Assembly (NCBI GenBank): GCA_963674575.2
Contig: CAXXQT010000003.1
Span: 1,359,336-1,423,335 of the forward strand
Direction: 5' to 3'
Source of the DNA: JAAYAY01 sp963674575
Lineage (GTDB): Bacteria; Planctomycetota; Planctomycetia; Pirellulales; Thermoguttaceae
DNA length: 64,000 bases
Position 1 is the stretch's first letter. The number at the start of each line of letters is the position of its first letter. The translations under genes were made by a program, and so were the position numbers. This document shows, in pieces, positions 33,010 to 42,173 of this stretch. The notes below the pieces were generated by a model, which saw only the letters and a list, made by a program, of their open reading frames with translations, searched no databases and had not been told where the DNA came from.

Positions 33010-34428
33010 TCATGCCGCCGGGCGTGCGCACTCGCTCTTCGGGGAAGGTTCTCTGAGATGGCAAAGGCACCGGTCGACGAGTTCGCGACAACTGCGCTGC
33101 CAGGTGGGCGCAGCATACTCGCTGGGGGATTCCATGCCGGCCACTCGACCACTCCGCTCGAATTCAACGATTTTCTCCACCAGCGGTGTCGTCGAATCCA
33201 GTTCGAAGTAAGCGCAGAACCTGCCTCCCACCTCCCGGTGGATCGCGGTGTTGCTTGCCAGGACCGGGCAACCGTGCTGCAAGGCTTCGATGATCGGCAG
33301 CCCAAAACCTTCGACGATCGAAGGATACACCAGGGCTTGAGCCTTCCGGTAGCAGTAGTTCAACTCGACGTCGCTCAGATCGGACCAGTAGAACAAACGC
33401 CGCCCCGACTCGGCATGCCGGCTTAAGCGTTCGTGGAATTCCGGCATCGACTTCGTGTAGCTACCAACCAGGCAGAGCCGAACGTCGAGACCCTGATTCC
33501 AGAGGCGTTCAAACGCATCCAAGAGGAAGGGCTGGTTTTTCCGAGGCTCCAGGGCGCCCACCATGAGGTAAGTGTTGCCTCCCACAAACATCTGCTGTAC
33601 CGAATCCCGCACGACGCCTCCCGCCTGGCTCGGAAGATCGGCGCCCAGCGTGAAGGAATGGAAGCGGTGGTCCGGCCATGTTTGGTCGGGACAGGAATCG
33701 CGCAGGTAATCCTGGAGTTCGTGTTTCACGGTTTCGGAGATCGCCAGGAAGAAATCCGAGCAGGCTGCGGCGCGCTGAAGCCAGCGGACAAATCGTTCGC
33801 GATGACGCGCGCCGGTCAACTCCGAATGGCTGATCGGGATCAGGTCATAGATCACGGTGCCCACCCGTGCGCCGTCTCGACGCGATTTCGCCACCGCCTT
33901 CCAGAACCCCTCCGGGCAGCGCCACCAGGGATCCAGAATCACCAGGGCATCTGAAGTCTCAGGTTGGATTGTGGGAGCGGTCAAGCGGTCTGCCAGGCGG
34001 CGAGACTCAGCCCCCACCCAACGAGGCCCCTTCCAGATGCCGTCTCGACCGGGGGGAGGGAATAGCAGGCGGCGGAGCCTTGCGGTCGGAACCATGTGTG
34101 ACAGCGACCGCTTGCGTGGGAACTTCATCTGCGGCCCCTTACTGGCCGATTCCTTCCACCGTGCCTCCGTCCATTGGCCGTAACCGTACACAACAGGTAC
34201 CACAGAGCCGCCAAGCGCCGACGCGACCTCCGGCCCATGGTGGAGAATGTTCCGCACCACACGCGGGATCCCCCGCACGAGCGTAGATCGCGCCGTGGGC
34301 GTACACTCAAAGAGAATTCGGAAAGGCGTGTTGTTGCACAAGATGGTTTGTTTTCCCGGGCGTGCTGGCAAGAGTAGAATGCCAGACTTTAGCACACAGG
34401 GTCGGAAACCAAGAAGACCGCTTTCCAA
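33010..34428 (-). CDS. Glycosyltransferase family 4
   Basis: 472 residues on the longest frame; the conserved core begins at FRILFECTPTARS (about residue 37), so a TTG at 34341 may be the true start, though neither has a convincing ribosome site. The donor-binding half contains YLMVGALEPRKNQP (about 290-303) and YPSIVEGFGLPIIEALQHG (about 375-393), the E-x7-E signature of retaining GT4 enzymes. It probably adds a hexose-type sugar to an O-antigen, capsule or glycoprotein glycan. The GT9 gene follows 15 bases downstream. The long middle segment rich in R and P (about 105-150) looks like an insertion. Confidence 0.83.
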   Translation of the reverse strand: MESGLLGFRPCVLKSGILLLPARPGKQTILCNNTPFRILFECTPTARSTLVRGIPRVVRNILHHGPEVASALGGSVVPVVYGYGQWTEARWKESASKGPQMKFPRKRSLSHMVPTARLRRLLFPPPGRDGIWKGPRWVGAESRRLADRLTAPTIQPETSDALVILDPWWRCPEGFWKAVAKSRRDGARVGTVIYDLIPISHSELTGARHRERFVRWLQRAAACSDFFLAISETVKHELQDYLRDSCPDQTWPDHRFHSFTLGADLPSQAGGVVRDSVQQMFVGGNTYLMVGALEPRKNQPFLLDAFERLWNQGLDVRLCLVGSYTKSMPEFHERLSRHAESGRRLFYWSDLSDVELNYCYRKAQALVYPSIVEGFGLPIIEALQHGCPVLASNTAIHREVGGRFCAYFELDSTTPLVEKIVEFERSGRVAGMESPSEYAAPTWQRSCRELVDRCLCHLREPSPKSECARPAA

Positions 34429-34601
34429 TCAGGGCGGCAAAGCAGGCAAACCAGGCAAAGTGCTCAAAGGCTCGCCCTGGACGGTTTTTGGGCGGCATGC
34501 TCAGGACGCCAGGGATGGGTATGGATCGTCTGGCACGCCGACGCTCTGAACGCGCTAACGGATGGCAGAAGCGGATGGGAAGGTGGTCTCTGGTTCGCAG
34601 C

Positions 34602-34672
34602 AGCCGGGCTACTGTCGCCACTCAGCAAGACAGGCAACGCGGTATGAGGTGGCTAATGCAAGAGCCCGGCTG
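34602..34672. repeat. Single AGCCGGGCT...AGCCCGGCT element
   Basis: AGCCGGGCT at 34602-34610 and AGAGCCCGGCT at 34661-34671 bound one palindromic element. Its right half (ATGAGGTGG...AAGAGCCCGGCT) closely matches the second hairpin of the 181 bp array at 47.9 kb, so this is a dispersed single copy of that element. Confidence 0.65.
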
Positions 34673-34711
34673 CCCTCTCTGAGCGTGCCACCCGGCTGCA
34701 TCAACGGCCCG

Positions 34712-35821
34712 TTACGTGTCGCGCTGCAGTCGTCCGTGGAAGTAGATGTCGGACCCGAGCTGCTCGATGTGTGGATCGGAGAAGATGAAGGCCTGCGGGA
34801 TTTCGTCGATACCCTCACCTGCAATCGGGCTTCGGGCGGCCGTACCCCCAATGAGTTTGGGGGCAATGAACACGTGAGCCTCGTCGACTTGGCCTGCATC
34901 GAGAAGGCAGCCCGCAAGCTGGCCGCCACCCTCGACGAGCACATTCGTTAACTGCCGGCGTCCCAATTCCCTCAGCAACTGGCCGAGCCTGCCGGCACGC
35001 GAGTCCGCTCGGCAAACGAGGACTTCGCAGCCCGCCTTGGTCAAACGGCGGCGTTCTTCCAGGGTGGCCTCCGATCCCACGGCTACAAGCACCGGAACTT
35101 CCCTCGCTGTCCGCACCAGTTGGGAATCGCTCGCCAACGTGGCCCTTGTATCGACGACAACGCGCATGGCCGTTCGCGGTCCGGGAGGACGGGCGGTCAA
35201 CAGGGGGTCGTCCAGCGTGGCCGTTAGACGTCCGATCATGATCGCGTCGACTCGACCCCGAAGCCGATGGACCACTTCCCGCGACTGTTCGTTCGAAATC
35301 CACTTGCTGAACCCGGTCCTGGTCGCGGTCTTTCCGTCCAGCGTCATGGCCCACTTGGCGATGATCCAGGGCCGTTTCTCCTGCTGGAGCGTCAGGTAGG
35401 GAGCGTTGAGCCCCTTCGCCTCCGCTTCCAGCAGCCCAGTCTCCACCTCGACCCCGGCCTGCTGAAGTTCGGCGATGCCGCCCCCGTCGACCTTCGGAAA
35501 GGGGTCGCGCTGAGCCACGACCACCCGGGCGATCTTCGCCTCGAGTACCGCCTTCGTGCAGGGCGGAGTCTTCCCATGATGGCAGCACGGTTCCAGCGTC
35601 ACATACATGGTGGCGCCCTCGGCCCGGCCACCAGCCACCTTGAGGGCCTCGATCTCGGCATGGGGGCCCCCGAAGCGGCGATGCCAGCCCTCGCCGATGA
35701 TTTCGGCGCCCCGAACAATCACGCACCCCACCATCGGATTGGGTTCTACCAGTCCCTCCCCCTCGGCGGCCAATTCGAGCGCACGCTGCATGTGCCACAC
35801 ATCCAGATCGTACTGGTCCAT
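34712..35821 (-). CDS. ribD: Riboflavin biosynthesis protein RibD (deaminase/reductase)
   Basis: 369 residues from the ATG at 35821 (AGGAG 9 bases upstream); an upstream start would add 22 residues. The N-terminal deaminase domain has the zinc-binding HAEIEAL (H54, catalytic E56) and PCCHHGKTPPC (C79 and C88). The C-terminal reductase domain contains KWAMTLDGKTATRTG, DAIMIGRLTATLDDPLLTAR and NVLVEGGGQLA. It catalyses two steps of riboflavin synthesis: deamination of the diaminopyrimidine and NADPH reduction of the ribosyl group. The usual length and all key residues are present. No other rib genes are adjacent. Cytoplasmic. Confidence 0.95.
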   Translation of the reverse strand: MDQYDLDVWHMQRALELAAEGEGLVEPNPMVGCVIVRGAEIIGEGWHRRFGGPHAEIEALKVAGGRAEGATMYVTLEPCCHHGKTPPCTKAVLEAKIARVVVAQRDPFPKVDGGGIAELQQAGVEVETGLLEAEAKGLNAPYLTLQQEKRPWIIAKWAMTLDGKTATRTGFSKWISNEQSREVVHRLRGRVDAIMIGRLTATLDDPLLTARPPGPRTAMRVVVDTRATLASDSQLVRTAREVPVLVAVGSEATLEERRRLTKAGCEVLVCRADSRAGRLGQLLRELGRRQLTNVLVEGGGQLAGCLLDAGQVDEAHVFIAPKLIGGTAARSPIAGEGIDEIPQAFIFSDPHIEQLGSDIYFHGRLQRDT

Positions 35822-36003
35822 CCAGCAACTCCTTGAAGCCTGATCATTCGCCAAACGAAGAACAAGGGAGGTCGTTGCCCTGGACATAGGCAGCCGAAAA
35901 CCTGGACCTGTCCCCTTCCTTCACCACTCACGATATTATCGGCGAATTGTCGCGCACGGACTACCCGGCCCGCTGGCGGAACAACCAGGAAAACACAGTC
36001 CGT

Positions 36004-36771
36004 TCAGACCTCCAAGACCTCGCTGGCAGCGTAACGATCCGCCACATGGATCGGGAGCTTTTTACCGAGAACCTTCCGATGTGCGGCCAGGGCACGGGCT
36101 GGCGTGTTGTTCTCCTCCGAGAGGTGACCCAGGCAGAGCCACTGGAGGCGCCCGTTCGTCGAGGTGGCGATCAGCCTCGCAGCCTCCTCGTTCGAGAGAT
36201 GTCCGCCAGGTCCGCGGATCCGGCGTTTCAGATGGGCTGGATACCAGCCGGAAGACAGCATCTGGAGGTCGTAGTTACTCTCCAGCAGCACGGCGTCGAG
36301 GGAGCCCAGCACCTCGGGCAGCCCGCGGAAAATGTGGCCCAGATCCGTCAGGATTCCCAGTCGCCGCTCGCCGTCGTCCACGACGAACGCCACGCCATCG
36401 ACCCCGTCATGGGGTGTGGGGATCGTCTCCACCGTCACATGGCCGAATCGCAACGAAGCCCCGGCAGCGAAGTGCTCGATTCGGTCCAGCTTCCCCAGGG
36501 ACCCTCGCGTGCCCGCCTGGAGCAGCGTTCGGGCCGTCACGTAGACGGGCAGCCCGAACTTCCGCTGAAAGATACCCAGCGACTTGCTGTGGTCCGAATG
36601 GTCGTGGGAAATGAGTACACCGTCGACGTCGCGGATTTCCCGCTCACGCTCTCGCATTCGCAGTTCGGCCTGCTTGCCGCTGATGCCGGCATCCACCAGG
36701 AGCCGCACCTCGCCGGACTCGACATAGATGCAGTTTCCGTTACTACCGGATTGGAGGGAGATCACGTACAT
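36004..36771 (-). CDS. MBL-fold metallo-hydrolase (YycJ/WalJ-like)
   Basis: 255 residues. The start MYVISLQSGSNGNCIYVESG and the metal motif SHDHSDH (H56, H58, D60, H61) identify a YycJ/WalJ-type metallo-beta-lactamase fold, with later ligands in PTPHDGVDG, ILTDLGH, LESNYD and LGHLSEENN. Family members are cytoplasmic and likely act as phosphodiesterases or nucleases, with a proposed link to DNA repair or cell-wall signalling in Firmicutes. The gene is on the same strand as ribD, 182 bases upstream of it. Nothing is unusual in length or motifs. Exact substrate unknown. Confidence 0.88.
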   Translation of the reverse strand: MYVISLQSGSNGNCIYVESGEVRLLVDAGISGKQAELRMREREREIRDVDGVLISHDHSDHSKSLGIFQRKFGLPVYVTARTLLQAGTRGSLGKLDRIEHFAAGASLRFGHVTVETIPTPHDGVDGVAFVVDDGERRLGILTDLGHIFRGLPEVLGSLDAVLLESNYDLQMLSSGWYPAHLKRRIRGPGGHLSNEEAARLIATSTNGRLQWLCLGHLSEENNTPARALAAHRKVLGKKLPIHVADRYAASEVLEV

Positions 36772-37052
36772 CCAGGTACCGCGATTTCAAGCATTCTTGG
36801 AGCCGATCTTAGTGCGGGAGAGGCCTGCAACCCAACCTATCCGTCCGGCGACCAGGAGGCAAGGGGAAGGGAAATAGCTCCTCCTGTCCGCATGCCCCCC
36901 AACCGCATGTTGTGGCATTTCACCAGATTTTGGCCGTGTGGAACCCCGTCCTGCTGCTTTCCTGGCCCACGGCCTGGAATTTTGAAGACCACGGAGTCTC
37001 GCTTTGCCCGAGACGTTACACTGGTGGACAGTTTCCCTGGGAGGATCTGAGA

Positions 37053-38021
37053 ATGCGATACAGTAGAATCGATGGTTGCCTTAGAACGACGCTTTCCTGC
37101 ACGGGCGCACTTGTCGCGGCGCTGCTGGTCCCGCTTCTCGCCCGTGGCGAATCTCCAGCCGAAGAGTCTCGGCTGAAGGTGGCCACGTGCCAGTTTCCTG
37201 TGTCGGGCGACGTCGATGAAAATGCGAAGCACATCAAGGGCTTCATTGAGGAAGCGGCAGACAACGGCGCCGACCTCGTCCATTTCTCCGAGGCCGCCCT
37301 TTCCGGTTACGGGAGAGTTGACTTTCCGGACTTCAGCGGCTTCGACTGGGATCGGCTCCGCGCCCGCACCGGCGAGATCATGAACCTGGCCAAAGAACGC
37401 GGCGTCTGGGTCGTGCTGGGCTCGGCCCATTATCTCTGCCCCGAGGAAAAACCTACGAACTGCCTCTACGTCATTTCCTCTGACGGGGAAATTGTCGATC
37501 GCTATGACAAGTCCATGTGTACCGGCGGAGATCTCCAGGTCTACACGCCCGGCGATCACCTGGTAACCCTGGAGTTGAAGGGCATCCGCTGCGGACTGCT
37601 GATCTGCTACGATTCCTGCTTCCCGGAGATGTACAACGCCTATCGGCACCAGGGCGTGGAGGTGATGTTGCACTCCTTCTATAACGCCCATCACAAGGGC
37701 AAGACGATCCTCGACGAAATTATCCCCGCTGAAATCCGAGTCCGAGCGTCGGACAATCTCATGTGGGTGGTTGCCAACAATTCCACGGGCGAGTATTCGG
37801 CCTGGCCGGCCTGCATCGCGCGACCTGACGGTTCGCTCACAACCTTGGAGCGAGGTGTGCCCGGGGTCCTCTATCGGACCTTTCCCGACAAGAAGACGAC
37901 AGATGAATTCCCAAGCTGGACCCACAATAATAAGGCCATGGTTCTGCCGCCCGACGAGGTTTACCATAACGGGACTCCTTCCGTGCATCCCCGGGCGAAG
38001 AACCGGCAGGCATTGCCGTGA
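37053..38021 (+). CDS. Exported carbon-nitrogen hydrolase (nitrilase superfamily)
   Basis: 322 residues from the ATG at 37053, chosen because GGGAGGA lies about 8 bases upstream and a signal peptide (residues 1-33) begins there; the frame is open 47 codons earlier. The nitrilase triad is visible: E80 (HFSEAALSGYG), K153 (YDKSMCTGGD) and C185 (LICYDSCFPE). It should hydrolyse an amide, nitrile or carbamoyl bond. Nitrilases are normally cytoplasmic, so a version with a clear signal peptide is unusual and points to a periplasmic substrate. It is followed by two dispersed palindromes and then a secreted glycosidase on the same strand. Confidence 0.85.
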   Translation: MRYSRIDGCLRTTLSCTGALVAALLVPLLARGESPAEESRLKVATCQFPVSGDVDENAKHIKGFIEEAADNGADLVHFSEAALSGYGRVDFPDFSGFDWDRLRARTGEIMNLAKERGVWVVLGSAHYLCPEEKPTNCLYVISSDGEIVDRYDKSMCTGGDLQVYTPGDHLVTLELKGIRCGLLICYDSCFPEMYNAYRHQGVEVMLHSFYNAHHKGKTILDEIIPAEIRVRASDNLMWVVANNSTGEYSAWPACIARPDGSLTTLERGVPGVLYRTFPDKKTTDEFPSWTHNNKAMVLPPDEVYHNGTPSVHPRAKNRQALP

Positions 38022-38032
38022 ATGCGGGGCAC

Positions 38033-38094
38033 ATCACGGCGGAGCATGATGGCTACTATTGGGGCATATCACGGCGGAGCGTGATGGCTACGAT
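38033..38094 (+). repeat. Two tandem ATCACG...CGTGAT palindromes (copies 2 and 3)
   Basis: Copies at 38033-38059 (stem with one change, CATGAT) and 38068-38094, 35 bases apart, each followed by GGCTACTAT or GGCTACGAT. Same family as 11578-11604. They may act as a terminator or mRNA stabiliser after the nitrilase gene. Confidence 0.7.
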
Positions 38095-38199
38095 TCTTGA
38101 AATCGGCGGAACGGGCAAAGGGATGAAGAGGCACATCCCACAGGGGCCGTCATTCGCTCCTTCGAAAGAACAACCTTTCCTTCGTTGCGGAGCCTCGCC

Positions 38200-40365
38200 A
38201 TGCGAAACGTTGCGTCCCTTGGCTGTCTGTTGCTGATCGCTCTTCTCGCTTCCGCGGGCTTCGCTTCGGACGAGGACGACTTCAGTGTCACCGCCCGACC
38301 GAACACCGACGCCTTGACGCCTTTCGACGTCTTTGAGCTGACCTTCGAGCATCCCAACCACTACGCCGACCCCTTCCACGACGTGACGGTCGAGGTGACG
38401 TTTCGTTCGCCCTCCGGCAAGCAAGTCGCCATCGGCGGCTTCCATTACGGATCGCTCCAGCCGCCGACGATCACGCTGCCGCAGACAAGCGGAAGGCGAC
38501 GACCCCTCTACACGTTCCCAGACCAGTCGATCTGGAAGGCTCGCTTCGCACCGGCGGAGCTCGGAACCTGGCGGTACTCCTACACGTTCACCGATCGTAG
38601 CGGGCATCAAGTCGAGGACGAAGGCACGTTTCGCGTCGTCCAGGGACGCCGCTCCCATCCCGGCTTCCTGCGGCAGAACCCCGACAATCCCTTCCGCTGG
38701 GTTCACGACGACGGTTCGCCCTTCTACGGCGTCGGGCTCCAGGAATGCCTGGGCGATCCGACGGGCACGGGATCCGCCCTGGCAGCCATGTCCATGGAAG
38801 GCCCCTTTCGCACTGACCGGACGGACCTTGTCAGGCTCCCCGCCGGTCCCCTGTACGTCCGCGGTCCCGCGATGAATCCCATGAACGGCGACGTCTACTT
38901 CCGACGCTATGCCGCCTGTGGCTTCAACCTGTTTCGCATGTCCCAACGGAACTGCTCCTACGACCTCTACCGCGACCTGGATCACTACCTGGTCCAGGAA
39001 GGGATCATGACCGACGAGTTGCTGCGGCGCGTTCGGCAACACGGCTATCGTGTCATGTACGGCCTGTTCGGCTACCAGAAGGTGTTCAACGACCATCCCG
39101 ACGATGCCCAGGGCATGGCCAAGGTGAAACGGTTCGTCAAGTACAGTGTGGACCGCTGGGGAGCCTACGTGGATGTGTGGGAATTCTTGAACGAGCAGAA
39201 GGCCTCCGACGGCTGGTATGCCGAGATGGTTCCCTATCTGCGCAGCATCGATCCTTACCACCACCCGATCACGACGAGTTGGGAGCGTCCCGAACTGCCG
39301 GGCATCGAAGTCAACGCGCCCCACTGGTACGGCAACGAAGACGAGCGCCAGTCCGACGCCGTAACGGCCTCCCGTGCCAAGGGCTGGAAGAAGCACAACA
39401 TGCCGGTCATCGTCGGCGAGCAAGGTAACAGTGCAGGTCGAAGCAAGGACCGCAAGCCCGGCGTCGGCGGCGTGTGGGACGCCGGCTCGGCACGTCGAAT
39501 GCGACTGCGCCTGTGGACGGCGATGTTTAACGAAATCTCGTTCATCTTCTGGAACACGAGCTACGCTCGGGACGGGCACTTCATGAACATCTGGCTCGGC
39601 CCGCAGGAGCGGCAGTACGTGCGGGCCCTGCAGGACTTCTCCTATCGGCTCGATGCTGACGTCCGCATGACGCCCGTCCACCTCTCCAACCCGCACGAGG
39701 TGCGAGCCTGGGGGCTGCGATCGGCCCGGCAGGCCGCCGTCTACCTGCACCATTTCAGGGATCACGAGACCGTGTGCAACGACCTGCGGGTTACGATCGA
39801 CGTGCCCGCCGACGCCGAGGCCTACTGGTACCGGCCGGAGACGGCCGAGATCGCCGGCGCGGTCTCGGTCACCGCGGGCGAGCAGACCCTGACCGCACCG
39901 CCCTTCTCCGTCGATCTTGCCCTGCTGGTCACCCCCGATGGTCCGCCCGACATCGACCGCGACGGGATTGCCAACGACCAGGACCCGGACGACGACAATG
40001 ATGGCGTCAACGACGACCAGGACGCATTTCCCCTGGAACCGGAAGAATGGGCCGACCAGGACTACGACCTCATCGGCGACAACCTGGACGCCGACATCGA
40101 CGGCGACGGCCGGGGCGACGACCGGAACTCAAACGGCACTGCGGACCACGAAGAAATGGACGCCGATGGCGACGGCGTCCCACGGGCGAACGCCGTGCCC
40201 TGGGACGCCTTCCCTCGCGACCCCAACGAACAGACCGACACGGACGGCGACGGGATTGGAGACAACGCGGACCCGGACGACGACGGCGACGGGGTTTCGG
40301 ACGTGGAGGAGCAGCAGGCCGGGACCAATCCGCTTGATGCGTTGAGCTTCCCGGTGCGGCAATAG
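38200..40365 (+). CDS. Secreted glycoside hydrolase (DUF5060 plus clan-A barrel) with TSP3-type calcium repeats
   Basis: 721 residues from the ATG at 38200, where GGAG sits 9 bases upstream; signal peptide 1-20. An N-terminal beta domain (about 30-150) reads VFELTFEHPNHYADPF...FRSPSGKQVAIGGF, the pattern of DUF5060. The TIM-barrel domain (about 160-480) contains VWEFLNEQKAS with N331-E332, the NE pair of clan-A acid/base residues, and VIVGEQG with E407 as the probable nucleophile. The last 140 residues are DxDxDG repeats (DIDRDGIANDQDPDDDNDGV and similar) like thrombospondin type 3 calcium-binding repeats, which probably anchor or stiffen the protein. Substrate is unknown. Confidence 0.82.
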   Translation: MRNVASLGCLLLIALLASAGFASDEDDFSVTARPNTDALTPFDVFELTFEHPNHYADPFHDVTVEVTFRSPSGKQVAIGGFHYGSLQPPTITLPQTSGRRRPLYTFPDQSIWKARFAPAELGTWRYSYTFTDRSGHQVEDEGTFRVVQGRRSHPGFLRQNPDNPFRWVHDDGSPFYGVGLQECLGDPTGTGSALAAMSMEGPFRTDRTDLVRLPAGPLYVRGPAMNPMNGDVYFRRYAACGFNLFRMSQRNCSYDLYRDLDHYLVQEGIMTDELLRRVRQHGYRVMYGLFGYQKVFNDHPDDAQGMAKVKRFVKYSVDRWGAYVDVWEFLNEQKASDGWYAEMVPYLRSIDPYHHPITTSWERPELPGIEVNAPHWYGNEDERQSDAVTASRAKGWKKHNMPVIVGEQGNSAGRSKDRKPGVGGVWDAGSARRMRLRLWTAMFNEISFIFWNTSYARDGHFMNIWLGPQERQYVRALQDFSYRLDADVRMTPVHLSNPHEVRAWGLRSARQAAVYLHHFRDHETVCNDLRVTIDVPADAEAYWYRPETAEIAGAVSVTAGEQTLTAPPFSVDLALLVTPDGPPDIDRDGIANDQDPDDDNDGVNDDQDAFPLEPEEWADQDYDLIGDNLDADIDGDGRGDDRNSNGTADHEEMDADGDGVPRANAVPWDAFPRDPNEQTDTDGDGIGDNADPDDDGDGVSDVEEQQAGTNPLDALSFPVRQ

Positions 40366-40546
40366 CCGGAGTCGCACAATGGTGGGTGATGCAAGCCACA
40401 TCCCGAAAACAACTTGCGCACCGATGACATTGGCGACGGCGTAGACGACCCAGAACCCTCTTTCGGGTTGGCTGCGACCTCGGCGCCCCCTTTGGAGCTT
40501 GACTGTCGTTCCAATTTGACCGATACTTAATGTGTGGAGATTCGGT

Positions 40547-40566
40547 GCTGGGTGGCTTCACCCAGC
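40547..40566. terminator. Hairpin between convergent genes
   Basis: Perfect 8-base stem GCTGGGTG-gctt-CACCCAGC in the 231-base gap between the glycosidase and DUF3800 genes. A smaller hairpin AACCC/GGGTT lies near 40455. No U-tract directly follows the larger one, so efficiency is uncertain. Confidence 0.45.
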
Positions 40567-40596
40567 CATAGGCCGCAAAGCCGCCGAGTCTCTTTT

Positions 40597-41346
40597 TTAT
40601 GCGCCATCTTCTTCGGACCAATGGCGCATCACCTTCAAGCTGTTCTGGATGAGCCCCCCCACCCTGGCCGTGTACAGCATTTGCCTCACGATTCTCCACA
40701 GGGGATCAAATTCTCGCTTGCCCTGGAACTTGAGGGCAATCACCGTGGTGACCAGATCGGCGAGTTGAAGTCCATAGTTGTTGCCCTGAGATACGGCAAA
40801 CATGGGAACGCGGAGGATACTGTCGTAGCCTGCGCCAATGTAGCTTCTGACGAAGAAGTTGGTGATTGCCTTCGCGTTTCTCTCGTTCGTGGCGTGATCC
40901 CGATTGTCGAAGACGAGTTTGACGATTCTCGTCGGGAACTCGTTCTTCATGTACCTGTCGATGCGTTCAAACAGATACCGGAACGTGACGTCCATTGCAG
41001 TTTCGTCGCAACACACAAACGAGTTCAATCGCGGCCGAAAGCACACAATCCCAAAGACCTTGATGCGGCGAGACCTGGCAAACCCGAGAAGGTCTTGCGC
41101 GAGGCTCCAGTGTGCCGAATTGCCCTTCATTTCTATTGCCTTCAACGTTGCCTTTCCGAGGAGTTCCTTTCCCTTGATCTCGGATTCTTCACCGAGCACG
41201 ATTCCGTGATAGGGACGTCTCGTATGGTAGAAGTCCCGCTGGAAAGAGTGAAAAGCGTCCTCGGGAATCGCCACGCCGGCCAGTACGCCGAATTCCCGTC
41301 CTGTGCGATCATGCTTGCGAAAACTCTCGTCCAGGAAAACAAGCAT
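40597..41346 (-). CDS. DUF3800 domain protein
   Basis: 249 residues from the ATG at 41346; the frame extends upstream to 41427, but MLVFLDESF at this start matches the family N-terminus, where LDES carries a conserved acidic pair. Further conserved blocks are KGKELLGK (about 58-65), VKLVFDNRD and the C-terminal NNYGLQLADLVTTVI. DUF3800 proteins resemble RNase H-fold nucleases and are scattered in accessory DNA and defence islands; biochemical function is not established. The gene and the next one look less GC-rich than the flanks by eye, in line with transfer. No toxin or helicase partner is visible. It is read toward the glycosidase gene. Confidence 0.75.
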   Translation of the reverse strand: MLVFLDESFRKHDRTGREFGVLAGVAIPEDAFHSFQRDFYHTRRPYHGIVLGEESEIKGKELLGKATLKAIEMKGNSAHWSLAQDLLGFARSRRIKVFGIVCFRPRLNSFVCCDETAMDVTFRYLFERIDRYMKNEFPTRIVKLVFDNRDHATNERNAKAITNFFVRSYIGAGYDSILRVPMFAVSQGNNYGLQLADLVTTVIALKFQGKREFDPLWRIVRQMLYTARVGGLIQNSLKVMRHWSEEDGA

Positions 41347-41531
41347 CGCGACACCTGCTGGCAACAAAGGAACAAGGAAACCCCATTGTTGCTGCAGCTT
41401 CCCGGCAAAGTCAACCAGAAGTTCCATGTGCTAGAGAAACCCCGGTTAGTTATTGCTGGCAGGCTGCTTTGCGAGCTTCGCATGGCGGAGGACTGGTTTC
41501 TCTACCTACGGATTGCTATGCTGTCCTGGTC

Positions 41532-42173
41532 ATGATCAACACATCCCCCAAACACCGCCGCTGGTTTCAGGTCAGGTTGCGCACGATGTTCCTGGCAATT
41601 CTCGTGCTCAGCCTGCTTCTGTCGTGGTTCTCTCTCGTTTCTGGTCCTCTCACGGTCAGGGAACCTCTGGAAACCGATGTCGTCCGCGGACGATATTTCA
41701 TGATTCCCTACGTGGAGGGCGCCGGTGAAGACATAGCAGTTCGCAACATTGCCGTGGTGGAAGGAACCTTTGCCAACAGCACCTTGCTGAAAGCAACGCT
41801 TGTCGTTGTGAGGTCGGGAAAGGTTGAACGCCAGTCCGGCTTGAGCGCAGGCAGGAGCTCAGGTCAATTCGGTGGCCCGTGGAAGAAGATGAAAATCATG
41901 CTTGCCATTGGCGAGTCCCAGACCGCCGATGGTCGACGAATCTACTTCGGCAGCTATGGGGCATCGAGTGCAGCGGGGAGCACTGGATTTCCTGTCCGTG
42001 AGAATGCGATAGTCACCAGAAGACTGCTGTCCGGTCCCCTTGCACGTGGGCGGGAGTGTATTCTCTATGTGGAGGGCAGCCAAGACTTCCACGTAGCGCG
42101 GAACATGTCCGTCGAAGAATTCGCACAGAACAACCCCGGCGAGTTCACGGTTGTCGTCGCCCGAGTTGATTGA
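41532..42173 (+). CDS. Membrane-anchored protein of unknown function
   Basis: 213 residues from the ATG at 41532; no clear ribosome site. The N-terminus RRWFQVRLRTMFLAIL followed by a leucine-rich stretch is a single membrane anchor of a kind common in planctomycete proteins (the 'RTLF' type anchor). The rest is soluble and Gly/Arg-rich, without a recognised domain. It is divergent from the DUF3800 gene, with 185 bases between starts, and its 3' end overlaps the convergent HzsA-like gene by 29 bases. Function unknown; regulation by the DUF3800 neighbour cannot be inferred. Confidence 0.55.
   Translation: MINTSPKHRRWFQVRLRTMFLAILVLSLLLSWFSLVSGPLTVREPLETDVVRGRYFMIPYVEGAGEDIAVRNIAVVEGTFANSTLLKATLVVVRSGKVERQSGLSAGRSSGQFGGPWKKMKIMLAIGESQTADGRRIYFGSYGASSAAGSTGFPVRENAIVTRRLLSGPLARGRECILYVEGSQDFHVARNMSVEEFAQNNPGEFTVVVARVD

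Noticed and set aside
40534..41535. 333-codon plus-strand frame across the DUF3800 gene
   Set aside because: The minus frame has the LDES and QLADLV motifs; the plus frame has no domain support.
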